A stretch of 64,000 nt of DNA from an uncultured Lachnospiraceae bacterium. GTDB taxonomy: Bacteria; Bacillota; Clostridia; Lachnospirales; Lachnospiraceae. The notes beneath the pieces are model-generated. The model was not told where the DNA came from, searched no databases, and was given only the letters and a program-made list of their open reading frames with translations. Positions 53,051-60,961 of this stretch are shown here, piece by piece (the stretch's first letter is position 1; the number at the start of each line of letters is the position of its first letter). Both the position numbers and the translations under genes were made by a program. The stretch lies in assembly GCA_910588295.1 (NCBI GenBank), contig CAJUQO010000001.1:87911-151910 (forward strand). The letters run 5' to 3'.

Positions 53051-54478
53051 TTATAGCGGTAAAGCATCCACTAGGCTATTTGTTGCCTTTGTCATACCTG
53101 TCTTGGCAAACTTTAATTCAGCGTTACCATTCATCAAATCCTCTCTCATATGCAGATAATTCTTTTTCTGATCCGCATAATACGCAGGGTTTCTTTCCGC
53201 ATATTCAGGCAGCCAGTCATCCAGATCAATATCCGCCTCATAGGAATAAGCCATCATAGCCAATAGTGACAGATGATTTTCTCTGTCCAGAAGCTTAGAG
53301 CCGTCCCGGATTGTATGACTTGTCAGCGTTTTCAGAGATTCCGTATAGAGTTCCATATCCTCATGTACTTTATGGATATCCATATGCAAACACTCCGCAA
53401 TAAAAACTTCGGGATCGCTGTCCATCCTCGCTTCATCTATGTGCAGATAGTCTGCCATCAGCTTTTCGAGCATATCTAATTTTGCTTCAATAACCATTTT
53501 ATCCTTAGTGCTCAGCTCTCTGCCGATCTCATCAAACAGCATCCCCTTTTCATTTTTCTTATGGCGTCTGTACTCTGATTGGAATTTCCTGAGAAAATCA
53601 GCAAAATACCTGTCATCCACACAAAATCCCGTAAATCTGTCAAACAGCGTCAGAAAAATAAACGAATCCTTTTTATTAAAAATATCCCTGATATCATCCG
53701 TTACCACTTTTTCGAGCCTGTGCAGATTATCCGCAAATTTTTTAAATTCCTCTTCTGTGGCATGATCATTAAGATACTTACAGATGGCCTTCGGCTGCTT
53801 TTTCCAACTGTCAAAATGATTGGCGCACATCACCGATTCAACCACGACCCTTTCGACAACCCCTTTTACTTTATCATTTTCTGAATAATCACTGTGGTTC
53901 AGGAAAAAATCGCTTTCCAGGATCTCACGCACACAGCCCGCAAACCTGTCAATATATGTAAATGCCTTTTGGTCCGGATTCATGGATGTGTGATTATTGT
54001 ACCGCTTGATGTATTTCGATAATTCATTTCTGTCGCAGTTTTCATGAATCACCGTTTCGATCTGATATTCATTGAACTTCTTCTTCAATTCTTCCGGAAG
54101 CTTTTCATATGATTTATTTTTAATGTCAAATACTGCATCTTCCCAACTGATATTTCCGTTCTTATCCCTGATTTTTTTCTTATAGGGAATGAGGGAGTTT
54201 TCTATGGCCGGCGTTATCGTATGCGTCCCGTTCCAAAAACTGTTTAAAGCGGCGCTTCTGCATCCTCCGTCTGCAATATGTAATTGAGAATTATTTTCTT
54301 CTCCCAGAATAATCGGAGGGATATATTCGTCTTTAAGGACAGTCACAATCAGTTCATTGATCTGTTCCCTGCTCCAGACCATCCTTCTCTGAACATCCGC
54401 ATTATTATCAATATCTCCGTCTTTAATTTTCTTTAAATACATTTCTAATGTATAAATCTGTTTTCTCGGTCTGGACAT
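53051..54478 (-). CDS. DUF262-type (ParB/Srx-like) protein with an altered motif
   Basis: 475 residues, cytosolic. Residues 10-85 resemble the DUF262 domain of GmrS-type and related DNA-acting proteins: NNADVQRRMVWSREQINELI, YIPPIILGE, and LHIADGGCRSAALNSFW, where the family normally has DGQQR. The replacement of QQ by GC may change or remove catalysis. The rest is helical, with no HNH domain (DUF1524) seen, so this is not a full GmrSD enzyme. AGGAGG lies 8 bases before ATG, and it starts 16 bases after the sigma-like gene, forming an operon with it. Role unknown; regulation or defence by the element is inference. Confidence 0.75.
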   Translation of the reverse strand: MSRPRKQIYTLEMYLKKIKDGDIDNNADVQRRMVWSREQINELIVTVLKDEYIPPIILGEENNSQLHIADGGCRSAALNSFWNGTHTITPAIENSLIPYKKKIRDKNGNISWEDAVFDIKNKSYEKLPEELKKKFNEYQIETVIHENCDRNELSKYIKRYNNHTSMNPDQKAFTYIDRFAGCVREILESDFFLNHSDYSENDKVKGVVERVVVESVMCANHFDSWKKQPKAICKYLNDHATEEEFKKFADNLHRLEKVVTDDIRDIFNKKDSFIFLTLFDRFTGFCVDDRYFADFLRKFQSEYRRHKKNEKGMLFDEIGRELSTKDKMVIEAKLDMLEKLMADYLHIDEARMDSDPEVFIAECLHMDIHKVHEDMELYTESLKTLTSHTIRDGSKLLDRENHLSLLAMMAYSYEADIDLDDWLPEYAERNPAYYADQKKNYLHMREDLMNGNAELKFAKTGMTKATNSLVDALPL

Positions 54479-54494
54479 ATCGGAATTCCTCCTG

Positions 54495-55148
54495 TCATTT
54501 GTGACTTTTTGTTAACAGTACAGAAATATTTCTATAAGAATGAATCGCAGCCTCGCAGTCGGCATACTGCTTTTTACCTATATGTAATTCCTCCTGGATC
54601 TCGTTGGGATGATATCCCGCTGTCTTAAGTCCCAATACGCTTCTTTGCAGTTTTGAGAGTCTGCTAAGATATTGCAGCATCCTCCTACTGAACGCTTCCT
54701 CTGCCAAAGCTTCCTTATATATGTCAAAATCACTGGCCAGCACATCGCCCAGGGTACAACCACTGTCATCCCCCACAGGGGCGTCCAGGCGTTCGTCAGG
54801 GATGACAACAAACTTTGGCTTCCCGTTTTCATCCAGCGCTTTATTGCCGTTCTGGTCTGTTTCGTATCTTTTTGTACATCGCTTCGAGCAATACCGGCGT
54901 TTGAATTCGTCAATGATCCCCAGCCTCAATGCATGGTACAGATATGCGTCAAAATTTCCTTTATGTGAATCAAACTGGCCGCTTTTTATGATTTCTACAA
55001 ATATATCTGTCGCAACACCGTAAAATTCATCCATATCCCAATTGGATGTACCGCCATAGTCTTTGACAAATATCTGATCCACAACCGCGCGAAGCCTCCG
55101 GGCGTTATTTTCATAATAAGAGTTAACAATATGTTTCACCGTCTTCAC
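54495..55148 (-). CDS. Sigma-70-like transcription factor of the element
   Basis: About 217 residues. The first half resembles sigma region 2 (FDSHKGNFDAYLYHALRLGIIDEFKRRY, split 80-107), and the end resembles region 4 (RLSKLQRSVLGLKTAGYHPN then EIQEELHIGKKQYADCEAAI), a helix-turn-helix contacting the -35 box. Between them is a Cys-bearing insert (CSKRCTKRYETDQNGNKALD). Start codon is GTG; either 55148 or 55139 fits, the latter having GAGAGG eight bases upstream. It is divergent from the polymerase-like gene across 567 bases and has a strong promoter containing LexA-like boxes. It may program the host polymerase for the element; pairing with the element's own polymerase is speculation. Confidence 0.7.
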   Translation of the reverse strand: MKTVKHIVNSYYENNARRLRAVVDQIFVKDYGGTSNWDMDEFYGVATDIFVEIIKSGQFDSHKGNFDAYLYHALRLGIIDEFKRRYCSKRCTKRYETDQNGNKALDENGKPKFVVIPDERLDAPVGDDSGCTLGDVLASDFDIYKEALAEEAFSRRMLQYLSRLSKLQRSVLGLKTAGYHPNEIQEELHIGKKQYADCEAAIHSYRNISVLLTKSHK

Positions 55149-55220
55149 CTCTCATGTTTTATCTGAATCTGAGCAACATCCCTATGTCTCATTTCCATAT
55201 TTTCTCAGTTGGTACTGACA

Positions 55221-55249
55221 AGTATAAATCGTACGTTTGTTCTTGTCAA
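55221..55249 (-). promoter_or_regulatory. Promoter of the sigma-like/DUF262 operon
   Basis: Minus-strand TTGACA, 17-base spacer, TATACT: near consensus, the best promoter in the element. The spacer contains GTACGTTTGTTC (plus-strand reading, 55231-55242). Confidence 0.85.
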
Positions 55250-55259
55250 CCCTTTTTTA

Positions 55260-55271
55260 GAACATTTGTTC
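55260..55271. promoter_or_regulatory. LexA-like box GAACATTTGTTC
   Basis: GAAC-N4-GTTC, the core of Gram-positive SOS boxes, eleven bases upstream of the -35 hexamer of the sigma-like gene; a second imperfect site (GTACGTTTGTTC) lies within that promoter's spacer. LexA control would make the element damage-inducible. Confidence 0.5.
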
Positions 55272-55459
55272 GCATTTTATTGTTTCGCACACCGTTCTGC
55301 TTCATCGCAGCATATTTTTTCCGGCAAAAAAAATTACCTCTTTCGCGGAGAAAAAAACAGAAATATATAGTAGCGCCACTTTTTTCAATCGCGTTTCCGC
55401 GAAAGAACACGAATACGCAAAACCAGAAACATACCAAAAAGGAGGAAACAGGATAACCC

Positions 55460-55663
55460 ATGAAAACACCCAATCATCAAACCGGAAGCTCTCTTCTCTC
55501 AAATACCTTTGGAGGGCTCATCTATCTTTCTGATTATAATACAGAACACAAAAGCTGCAAAATCTCACGGGCTTCCGCCGTCGCCAATCGCATCGCGCAG
55601 GATAAATGCTTCGATGCGCAATGCAAACAGAATACAGAAATACGAAAAAGAAGTTTGAGGTAA
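55460..55663 (+). CDS. Possible small protein (67 residues), uncertain
   Basis: Reads MKTPNHQTGSSLLSNTFGG at the start and is polar throughout, with two Cys (DKCFDAQCKQ) and a basic end. AGGAGG lies 14 bases upstream of ATG, which is long, with a nearer GGA. Its stop falls at the left arm of the palindrome at 55660. No family is recognised. It could be a real short leader gene of the polymerase operon or chance. Confidence 0.3.
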   Translation: MKTPNHQTGSSLLSNTFGGLIYLSDYNTEHKSCKISRASAVANRIAQDKCFDAQCKQNTEIRKRSLR

Positions 55664-55690
55664 CAGTTCCGCCAGAGGCTGAACTGTTAC
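55660..55690. repeat. Palindromic intergenic element, copy with one mismatch
   Basis: GTAACAGTTC (55660-55669) and GAACTGTTAC (55681-55690) form ten pairs, then C/T mismatch and GCC/GGC around an AGA loop. It lies 26 bases before the polymerase-like start codon, inside the presumed leader. Confidence 0.75.
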
Positions 55691-55715
55691 GTTTTGAAGC
55701 AGGGAGGGATACCAT

Positions 55716-58583
55716 TTGAAACAGAAAGGGATTTACATACCGTCCATCGACGCCAAGGATATCTATTTATCCACACACTATATCGAAAACGATTCGGATG
55801 GCTGCCATCTGAAACTCAAAGACGGACAGTACAATTTACGCAAATTCACGAATGTGCTGGATTACAGCCTGGATCTGATCGAATTACAGGATATCTATTA
55901 CAAAAAATACCGACGCCATGACTTTGCCTTTAAGAACAACAGACATATGTACTCTGCCAACGTGATCAATCTGACTTTCAAATATTCCGTCAAAGAATGG
56001 AACCAGATGAACAAAAATACATTTGTCAGAGCCGGATACGACCATCGGCGCCTGGAATTTGAAGACTGCATCGCCAAAAACGAAAGCGGCGACATCATCG
56101 GGATAAAGACCGGCGAAAAAGTACTCCGCCCCATGGACGTTCCCAAACCGTTTAGCTGCGAAACGACAGACGCCGGAAACGCGGCGGATTCGGCCATAGC
56201 CGGTAAACCGTCGTGGCAATATATCAAAAAAGGCGAACCAAAAACCTTAAAAACCGGCGCGCAGCTCAGAACCGAGCTGTACAAAAACGGTTTTATCTGC
56301 GACGGCGTAAAATACTGCCGCATGAAAAGATCCACAGGGGCGGCTCGCGTGGGAAAATGTCTTTTTATCATCGAAGCGCTGTTCAAGCCCCTCTTAAAGT
56401 TCAGCTCCAGAGGGATCTCCGTAACATATGGACAGGAAATCGATCTGGCCGCCTATGAGGGATATATCGCGCTCCCTTCCAGCAGTATCATAGACACCCT
56501 GCCGATCAGACCGGAAAACATTCTGCTGATCGACGACTATGACAGTGTCTTCCGCGAAGATGTGATAGAAACCCACGACGAGCATGGCCGGTTGAAAACG
56601 ACGGAAAGTACCTGCGAGATCACCAATACGATATGGGACGGGCAGTCGCTGATGGACAGCTCGCTTTTCGGCGGTTATGCCGGATACGGCATGGTTCTGC
56701 TGCGCAATCTGATGTTCAAGTCCTGCTGTTTTAACTGCAATATCCGGCAATGGTTTGCGGATAACAATATCACCGACATCGCGCAGTTAAACGGAAAGAC
56801 CAGAGCCGCCAGAATCGAAGATATCAAGCTGATCACGACCCCAAGCAGCATCAAATATCTTAAATTCGATACATGGGATCACTGGCTGGATCATCTGTAT
56901 CCCCGTTTCGGGATCGTAAAGCATGACAAGAAAACCCATTTCTTTGGCGGACGGCTGGCACAGACCCATTACCAGCTGCTGAACACCCTGCAGCTGTCAA
57001 AAGATGAAGTGAGCGAGTTTTTACAGCCCTCTCTGGATTTCGCGCAGATGCTGAGAGACCGCCCGGAAGTTGTGCGGTATTACATAAAATATCCCGGCAT
57101 TGATGAAATGGAGCCGGGCATGCAGCCCATGTACAATAAAAATGACGTCGCCTACCATCTGATGTGTATGAACGACGATTTCGCCAAAACAAAATATTAC
57201 CAGGAATTTCTGGTAGATCTGCTTCGATCCTATTATAAGAACCTGAAAAACGGGCATGTGTACGTCCATGGCAATTACTCTACCCTGCTGGGAAATCCCA
57301 TCGAAATGCTGCAACAGGCCATCGGCAGATTTGACGGAAAGAGCCAGATAGGCGTCGGGAATATACACAGTACACGGTTTGCTTACGGCAAGACGCTGCT
57401 GGCATGCAGAAGCCCCCATGTCACCATCGGTAATCTGTGGCTGCCGCATAATTCCGAAAACAGGCTGATCGACCGTTACTGCAATCTGACCGATGAGATT
57501 GTGTGTATCAATGCCATCGGTGAAAATGTCCTGCAGAGACTCTCCGGCGCCGATTTTGACAGCGACACCGTATTACTCACCGATAATGAAATCCTCATCC
57601 GGGCCGCAAAACGGAATTACGATCTGTTCAAAACACCGACCTCCTTCGTATCCGCCCGGAAAGTAAAAAGATACTACACGCCGGAACAACAGGCAGACCT
57701 GGATACCAAAACCTCCGTCAACAAGATCGGCGAGATCGTAAATCTGTCCCAGGAGTTAAATTCGCTGCTGTGGGACAGGATGTACCATGGGGAGACTTAT
57801 GAGGATATCAAGGAATTGTATTTCGATATCTGCCAGTTGGACGTCATGTCCGGCATTGAGATCGATAAAGCAAAAAAAGAATTTGACATTGACACCGGAA
57901 AAGAACTGGGCAGGCTGCGAAGCAAATATGATCCTCTGGTCAGGGAATACGAAGAAAGCGAGGACGGCGAACCGGTGCGGGGCAAAAAGAAAATGCCGCG
58001 TTTCTTCTCCCATATTTCCCGGCAGAAAGGTTATTACAACCCGGACAGAAAGCATTACTGCAGTTATCATACCTCCATGGATTATCTGCAGACGATTATA
58101 AACGGCTTCAAAATAAAGAATCCCTACAAAAAAGACCGGCTGCCCTTTGTCTCGGTCCTGAATCATTCATTATTCAGAACAAACCGGGTAAACCAAAAGC
58201 AGATCAACAAAATATACCGTATGTTAAAAACCTACATCCATGAACGGAAAGTCATCTATGGCTCCGATTCCATGCTGCGGGACGAGAAAACCGAAAGAGC
58301 TTCCTTATTAAAAGAACAGCTCATTGAAAATATAGAAAATGAAACCATCGGATTTTCAACCCTGTACAGACTTTTATCTTCCATCGAGGATCAAGATCAC
58401 TCGCAGATCAAACATGTGCTCCTGGAAATCCTGTTCTTGTGTGGAAACAAGAGTTTCCGCAAAGCCATCCTTCAGTCCTGCAGCGAGGTCGCCGAGCTGG
58501 AAGAACCCGGCGACGACCTGGAATTATTCGGCATGGGATACAAAATCACAAAAAAGCAGATAAAAGGTGAAATAAACGCCTGA
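55716..58583 (+). CDS. Predicted single-subunit RNA polymerase (YonO/RdRP-like double-psi beta-barrel family)
   Basis: 955 residues, cytosolic. The key block is LQRLSGADFDSDTVLLTDN near residue 613: D613, D615 and D617 match the metal-binding NADFDGD of multisubunit polymerase beta-prime, with Ser in place of Gly. Just before it, LLACRSPHVTIGNLWLP (about 562-578) resembles the SRNPCLHPGD block that precedes DLDGD in cellular RNA-dependent polymerases and YonO. An earlier region with RNLMFKSCCFNCNIRQWF near 334 could be part of the first barrel. TTG start, with GGGAGGG seven bases upstream. First plus-strand gene of the element, followed 85 bases later by an HU-like gene. DNA- versus RNA-dependent template use cannot be judged. 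Activity is predicted, not shown. Confidence 0.8.
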   Translation: MKQKGIYIPSIDAKDIYLSTHYIENDSDGCHLKLKDGQYNLRKFTNVLDYSLDLIELQDIYYKKYRRHDFAFKNNRHMYSANVINLTFKYSVKEWNQMNKNTFVRAGYDHRRLEFEDCIAKNESGDIIGIKTGEKVLRPMDVPKPFSCETTDAGNAADSAIAGKPSWQYIKKGEPKTLKTGAQLRTELYKNGFICDGVKYCRMKRSTGAARVGKCLFIIEALFKPLLKFSSRGISVTYGQEIDLAAYEGYIALPSSSIIDTLPIRPENILLIDDYDSVFREDVIETHDEHGRLKTTESTCEITNTIWDGQSLMDSSLFGGYAGYGMVLLRNLMFKSCCFNCNIRQWFADNNITDIAQLNGKTRAARIEDIKLITTPSSIKYLKFDTWDHWLDHLYPRFGIVKHDKKTHFFGGRLAQTHYQLLNTLQLSKDEVSEFLQPSLDFAQMLRDRPEVVRYYIKYPGIDEMEPGMQPMYNKNDVAYHLMCMNDDFAKTKYYQEFLVDLLRSYYKNLKNGHVYVHGNYSTLLGNPIEMLQQAIGRFDGKSQIGVGNIHSTRFAYGKTLLACRSPHVTIGNLWLPHNSENRLIDRYCNLTDEIVCINAIGENVLQRLSGADFDSDTVLLTDNEILIRAAKRNYDLFKTPTSFVSARKVKRYYTPEQQADLDTKTSVNKIGEIVNLSQELNSLLWDRMYHGETYEDIKELYFDICQLDVMSGIEIDKAKKEFDIDTGKELGRLRSKYDPLVREYEESEDGEPVRGKKKMPRFFSHISRQKGYYNPDRKHYCSYHTSMDYLQTIINGFKIKNPYKKDRLPFVSVLNHSLFRTNRVNQKQINKIYRMLKTYIHERKVIYGSDSMLRDEKTERASLLKEQLIENIENETIGFSTLYRLLSSIEDQDHSQIKHVLLEILFLCGNKSFRKAILQSCSEVAELEEPGDDLELFGMGYKITKKQIKGEINA

Positions 58584-58668
58584 TTTTCCAACCTGCTGCG
58601 GCGCGAAATTTAAGTTACATAGGATAGGATGGTCTTATTGACCCGAAAAACGATCAGGAGGGCTTGCT

Positions 58669-59010
58669 ATACAGACAATAAAAAAATATTACAATCAAAC
58701 CAGCATTGCGGACGCTATCAGAGAAAAAACCGGCTGTTCCAGCACGGAGGTAATAAGAATCCTGAATTCTCTGGGCGAGGTGGTAAAAGAAAAATTCAGC
58801 GGCGTGGATGAAACTGTTGAAATCAAGATATTCCCGGGATTGAAGGTAACTTCGAAGTATATCCCTTCCGAACAATCGGTTTCCAGCAGATTGCATATAG
58901 CGTCTGATTATTCCATATTCATGTCCGCCGTTTTTACCGATGATTTTCGGAAAAAAGTACGGGGATCGCATAAAGAGCATTGCTGCCGGTCCCCCACTAA
59001 AGGAAGGTGA
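58669..59010 (+). CDS. HU/IHF-like DNA-binding protein, apparently initiated at AUA
   Basis: About 113 residues. QTIKKYYNQTSIADAIREKTG then CSSTEVIRILNSLGEVVKEKF is the helical half of HU (compare ELV-AVAEKTGL-K-DAE-VVNAVLE), followed by DETVEIKIFPGLKVTSKYIP, the beta part with an altered arm. AGGAGG at 58656-58661 is seven bases before ATA at 58669; no ATG, GTG or TTG is in frame between the preceding stop and residue 38, so the first usable conventional start (58780) would delete the helices. AUA initiation or a sequence error is therefore implied. It ends four bases before the next gene. Probable role: compaction of element DNA. Confidence 0.6.
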   Translation: MQTIKKYYNQTSIADAIREKTGCSSTEVIRILNSLGEVVKEKFSGVDETVEIKIFPGLKVTSKYIPSEQSVSSRLHIASDYSIFMSAVFTDDFRKKVRGSHKEHCCRSPTKGR

Positions 59011-59014
59011 TAGA

Positions 59015-59755
59015 ATGGATACGGATCAGTTAAAGCTGTATCGCGGTTCACCCGTCAGCATATGCGACGGTATAGAACTGCATATCCCCACGCTGGATGA
59101 GATCTGCAGTTACGGCGAGGATAAGTACTATTCCATGGTACATATGCTCTGCTCTACAGGCATCGATCTGTGCTGGCAGTTGGAGGAAATGGGAATCCCT
59201 TTCGATGAAATATCCGACTATTTGCTGTTCTGCCAAATATTAAGGCGTCAGTATACATCGGACGATACCAGGATCCTGTTTGGAGATCAGCCGGATCTCT
59301 CCGCCATGGAGCTGTATGTGGATGAAAACAGCCACATCTTTTTATTCCAGCCATACGACGACGGCAGCATCATCATAAACGAAGACGTGTATCTCAGGCT
59401 GGTGACCATGCTGCGGAAAATACACGGCTTAAAAAGGGATGACCGGGTCGCCGGGACAAAGAGCTGTCGGATGGCGTTCATCGAAGACGCGAAAATGGAA
59501 TACGAAGCGCGCAAAAATGAGCCGTCAAAATCTACGCTGCTGCAAATGGTCTCCACAATGACCAACATGGAAGGTTTCAAACGGGATGATACCACCGTCT
59601 GGGCCATGAATATCTATGCGTTTATGGACAGTGTAAAGCGCATAGCAAAAATAAGAAATTCCACTTTGCTGATGCAAAGCGGCTACTCCGGATTCGGCGT
59701 AGACCTAAACAAGATCAAACAAGAAGAACTCAATTATATGGGAGAGCTGAGTTAG
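59015..59755 (+). CDS. Phage-type protein, tail-assembly chaperone-like
   Basis: About 246 residues, soluble. YRGSPVSICDGIELHIPTLDEICSYGEDKYY resembles the opening (I-x-IP-TL-E-I-GE--Y) of tail assembly or baseplate chaperones of tailed phages (residues 9-39 in two pieces), followed by LCWQLEEMGIPFDEISDYLLF. The C-terminal part is helical, with WAMNIYAFMDSVKRIAKIRN. Starts four bases after the HU-like stop, AGGAAGG upstream. It directly precedes the presumed structural gene. Assignment is by pattern only. Confidence 0.55.
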   Translation: MDTDQLKLYRGSPVSICDGIELHIPTLDEICSYGEDKYYSMVHMLCSTGIDLCWQLEEMGIPFDEISDYLLFCQILRRQYTSDDTRILFGDQPDLSAMELYVDENSHIFLFQPYDDGSIIINEDVYLRLVTMLRKIHGLKRDDRVAGTKSCRMAFIEDAKMEYEARKNEPSKSTLLQMVSTMTNMEGFKRDDTTVWAMNIYAFMDSVKRIAKIRNSTLLMQSGYSGFGVDLNKIKQEELNYMGELS

Positions 59756-59794
59756 CTTAGCTATTCCGTCATTATTTTAAGGAGGAAACTACAT

Positions 59795-60589
59795 ATGAAA
59801 TTTAATCCCAATGAAGTCGTATTCGAGAAAATCAGGTACATTGAGACGTTCGATCCCACCACAAAGCAGCTGATCAGCAGGCTGACCAATGTCAAGGAGC
59901 CCACGTTGAATTTCACCTCTGAGGGCACTCAGGTTACCGACGCCCAGGGGGCGGAAATCGTCACCTTCTACAACGCGGCGCAGGGCACCCTCTCCTACAC
60001 CAATGCTATCCATTCTTTCGATCTGCTGGCCGAGCAGTTCTCTTCCGACAAAAATGTTGCCAGCGAAGACAAGAAGATCGTTGCGCCCGTATCGGAAATC
60101 CTTGAGATCACGGACAGCAAAGTCACTCTCAAGTATGTACCCGTAGGTACTGCGGGCGCCGAAATTAAATATGTACAGCTCATCAATGATGAGAACGAAT
60201 TCGGTGAGACGCTGGAAGTCTCCGCAACCATTGCCGAAGGCAAATTTACCATTAATGCGGAAGACAGGACCCTGACCTTCCATTCCGGCACGACAGGCCG
60301 GGTGATCGTCGATTATGAGGCAGAGATGTCCGAGGCAATCAGCCTCACGAAAACTACCGATTCCATGCCGCCCGTCCGGACGCTGCACGTACACTGTTAC
60401 TTCAGGAACAAGTGCGACAACAATATCAAATATATCGGCGTAATCTCATTCCCCAGGGCGCAGATCGATATTTCCAGCGTTGACGTCGGGCTGACTCCCG
60501 ACGGCGGACATGCCGTATCCTATAAGCTGCAGAAACCGTACTGCGACGAGACCGGCCAGCTTTGCTCCGTATTCGTTTACAAAGACTGA
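59795..60589 (+). CDS. Putative phage major tail/structural protein
   Basis: 264 residues, beta-rich, no signal peptide. Features: FEKIRYIETFDPTTKQLISR, TSEGTQVTDAQGAEIVTFYN, then an Ig-like middle (KVTLKYVPVGTAGAEIKYVQ to FTINAEDRTLTFHSGTTGRV) and a conserved-looking end (NNIKYIGVISFPRAQID). The combination of an N-terminal tube-like part and an Ig-like insert fits tail tube or sheath-associated proteins. The ribosome site AAGGAGG at 9 bases is the strongest in the element, and a 9-bp GC hairpin follows the stop, both signs of high expression expected for a major virion protein. It could instead be a capsid decoration protein. Confidence 0.55.
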   Translation: MKFNPNEVVFEKIRYIETFDPTTKQLISRLTNVKEPTLNFTSEGTQVTDAQGAEIVTFYNAAQGTLSYTNAIHSFDLLAEQFSSDKNVASEDKKIVAPVSEILEITDSKVTLKYVPVGTAGAEIKYVQLINDENEFGETLEVSATIAEGKFTINAEDRTLTFHSGTTGRVIVDYEAEMSEAISLTKTTDSMPPVRTLHVHCYFRNKCDNNIKYIGVISFPRAQIDISSVDVGLTPDGGHAVSYKLQKPYCDETGQLCSVFVYKD

Positions 60590-60595
60590 TGTGAC

Positions 60596-60616
60596 GGGAG
60601 GGGGCTTCCCCCTCCC
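60596..60616 (+). promoter_or_regulatory. GC-rich hairpin after the structural gene
   Basis: GGGAGGGGG, CTT loop, CCCCCTCCC: 9 bp, perfect, six bases after the stop codon and without a T tract. More likely a 3' stability or processing element than a terminator. Confidence 0.65.
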
Positions 60617-60643
60617 TGCCTGAAAATGCCAGGAGGAGTAAAC

Positions 60644-60961
60644 ATGTCCACGGAAGCAAATGCCGTATGCGCCGTCTGCGGGTCAAAATACCAAATATGT
60701 CTGTCCTGTAAAAGCACAAACCGCCTGACACCATGGCGGAGCATCGCGGATACTGCAGACTGTTATAAGATCTATATGATCATCCATGATTACACCGGTC
60801 ATAAGATTTCTAAAGAAAAAGCCCGGGAATTGTTGGGAACCCTCACCGTACCGCCCAGACTGCAGGCCCATGTAAAAGCGGTGGTCAATGAGATCATGGA
60901 ATCTGACCAAAAGAACCGGGAACGCAGGCCGGCGGACCCGACAACCGGAGAAACCTCATGA
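60644..60961 (+). CDS. Small zinc-finger protein of the element
   Basis: 105 residues. CAVCGSKYQICLSCK near residue 9 is a four-Cys CxxC-x6-CxxC knuckle that should bind zinc. The remainder is helical and basic (HKISKEKARELLGTLTVPPR) with a disordered charged end. AGGAGG lies seven bases before ATG at 60644. Its stop overlaps the start of the desulfurase gene (ATGA), coupling the two. Family not recognised; small phage zinc proteins often act as regulators or scaffolds, which is only a possibility here. Confidence 0.7.
   Translation: MSTEANAVCAVCGSKYQICLSCKSTNRLTPWRSIADTADCYKIYMIIHDYTGHKISKEKARELLGTLTVPPRLQAHVKAVVNEIMESDQKNRERRPADPTTGETS

Larger units (their letters stand above)
55149..55715. 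other. Divergent control region of the element
   Basis: 567 AT-rich bases between the sigma-like and polymerase-like genes. It holds the minus-strand promoter (55221-55249), two LexA-like boxes, an inverted repeat CTTTCGCGGA/TCCGCGAAAG (55340-55349 and 55396-55405), a possible 67-codon gene (55460-55663) and a palindromic repeat (55660-55690). Confidence 0.7.

Noticed and set aside
53051-54478. GmrSD type IV restriction enzyme
   Set aside because: Only a DUF262-like part is seen; the GmrD HNH (DUF1524) domain and the intact DGQQR motif are missing.
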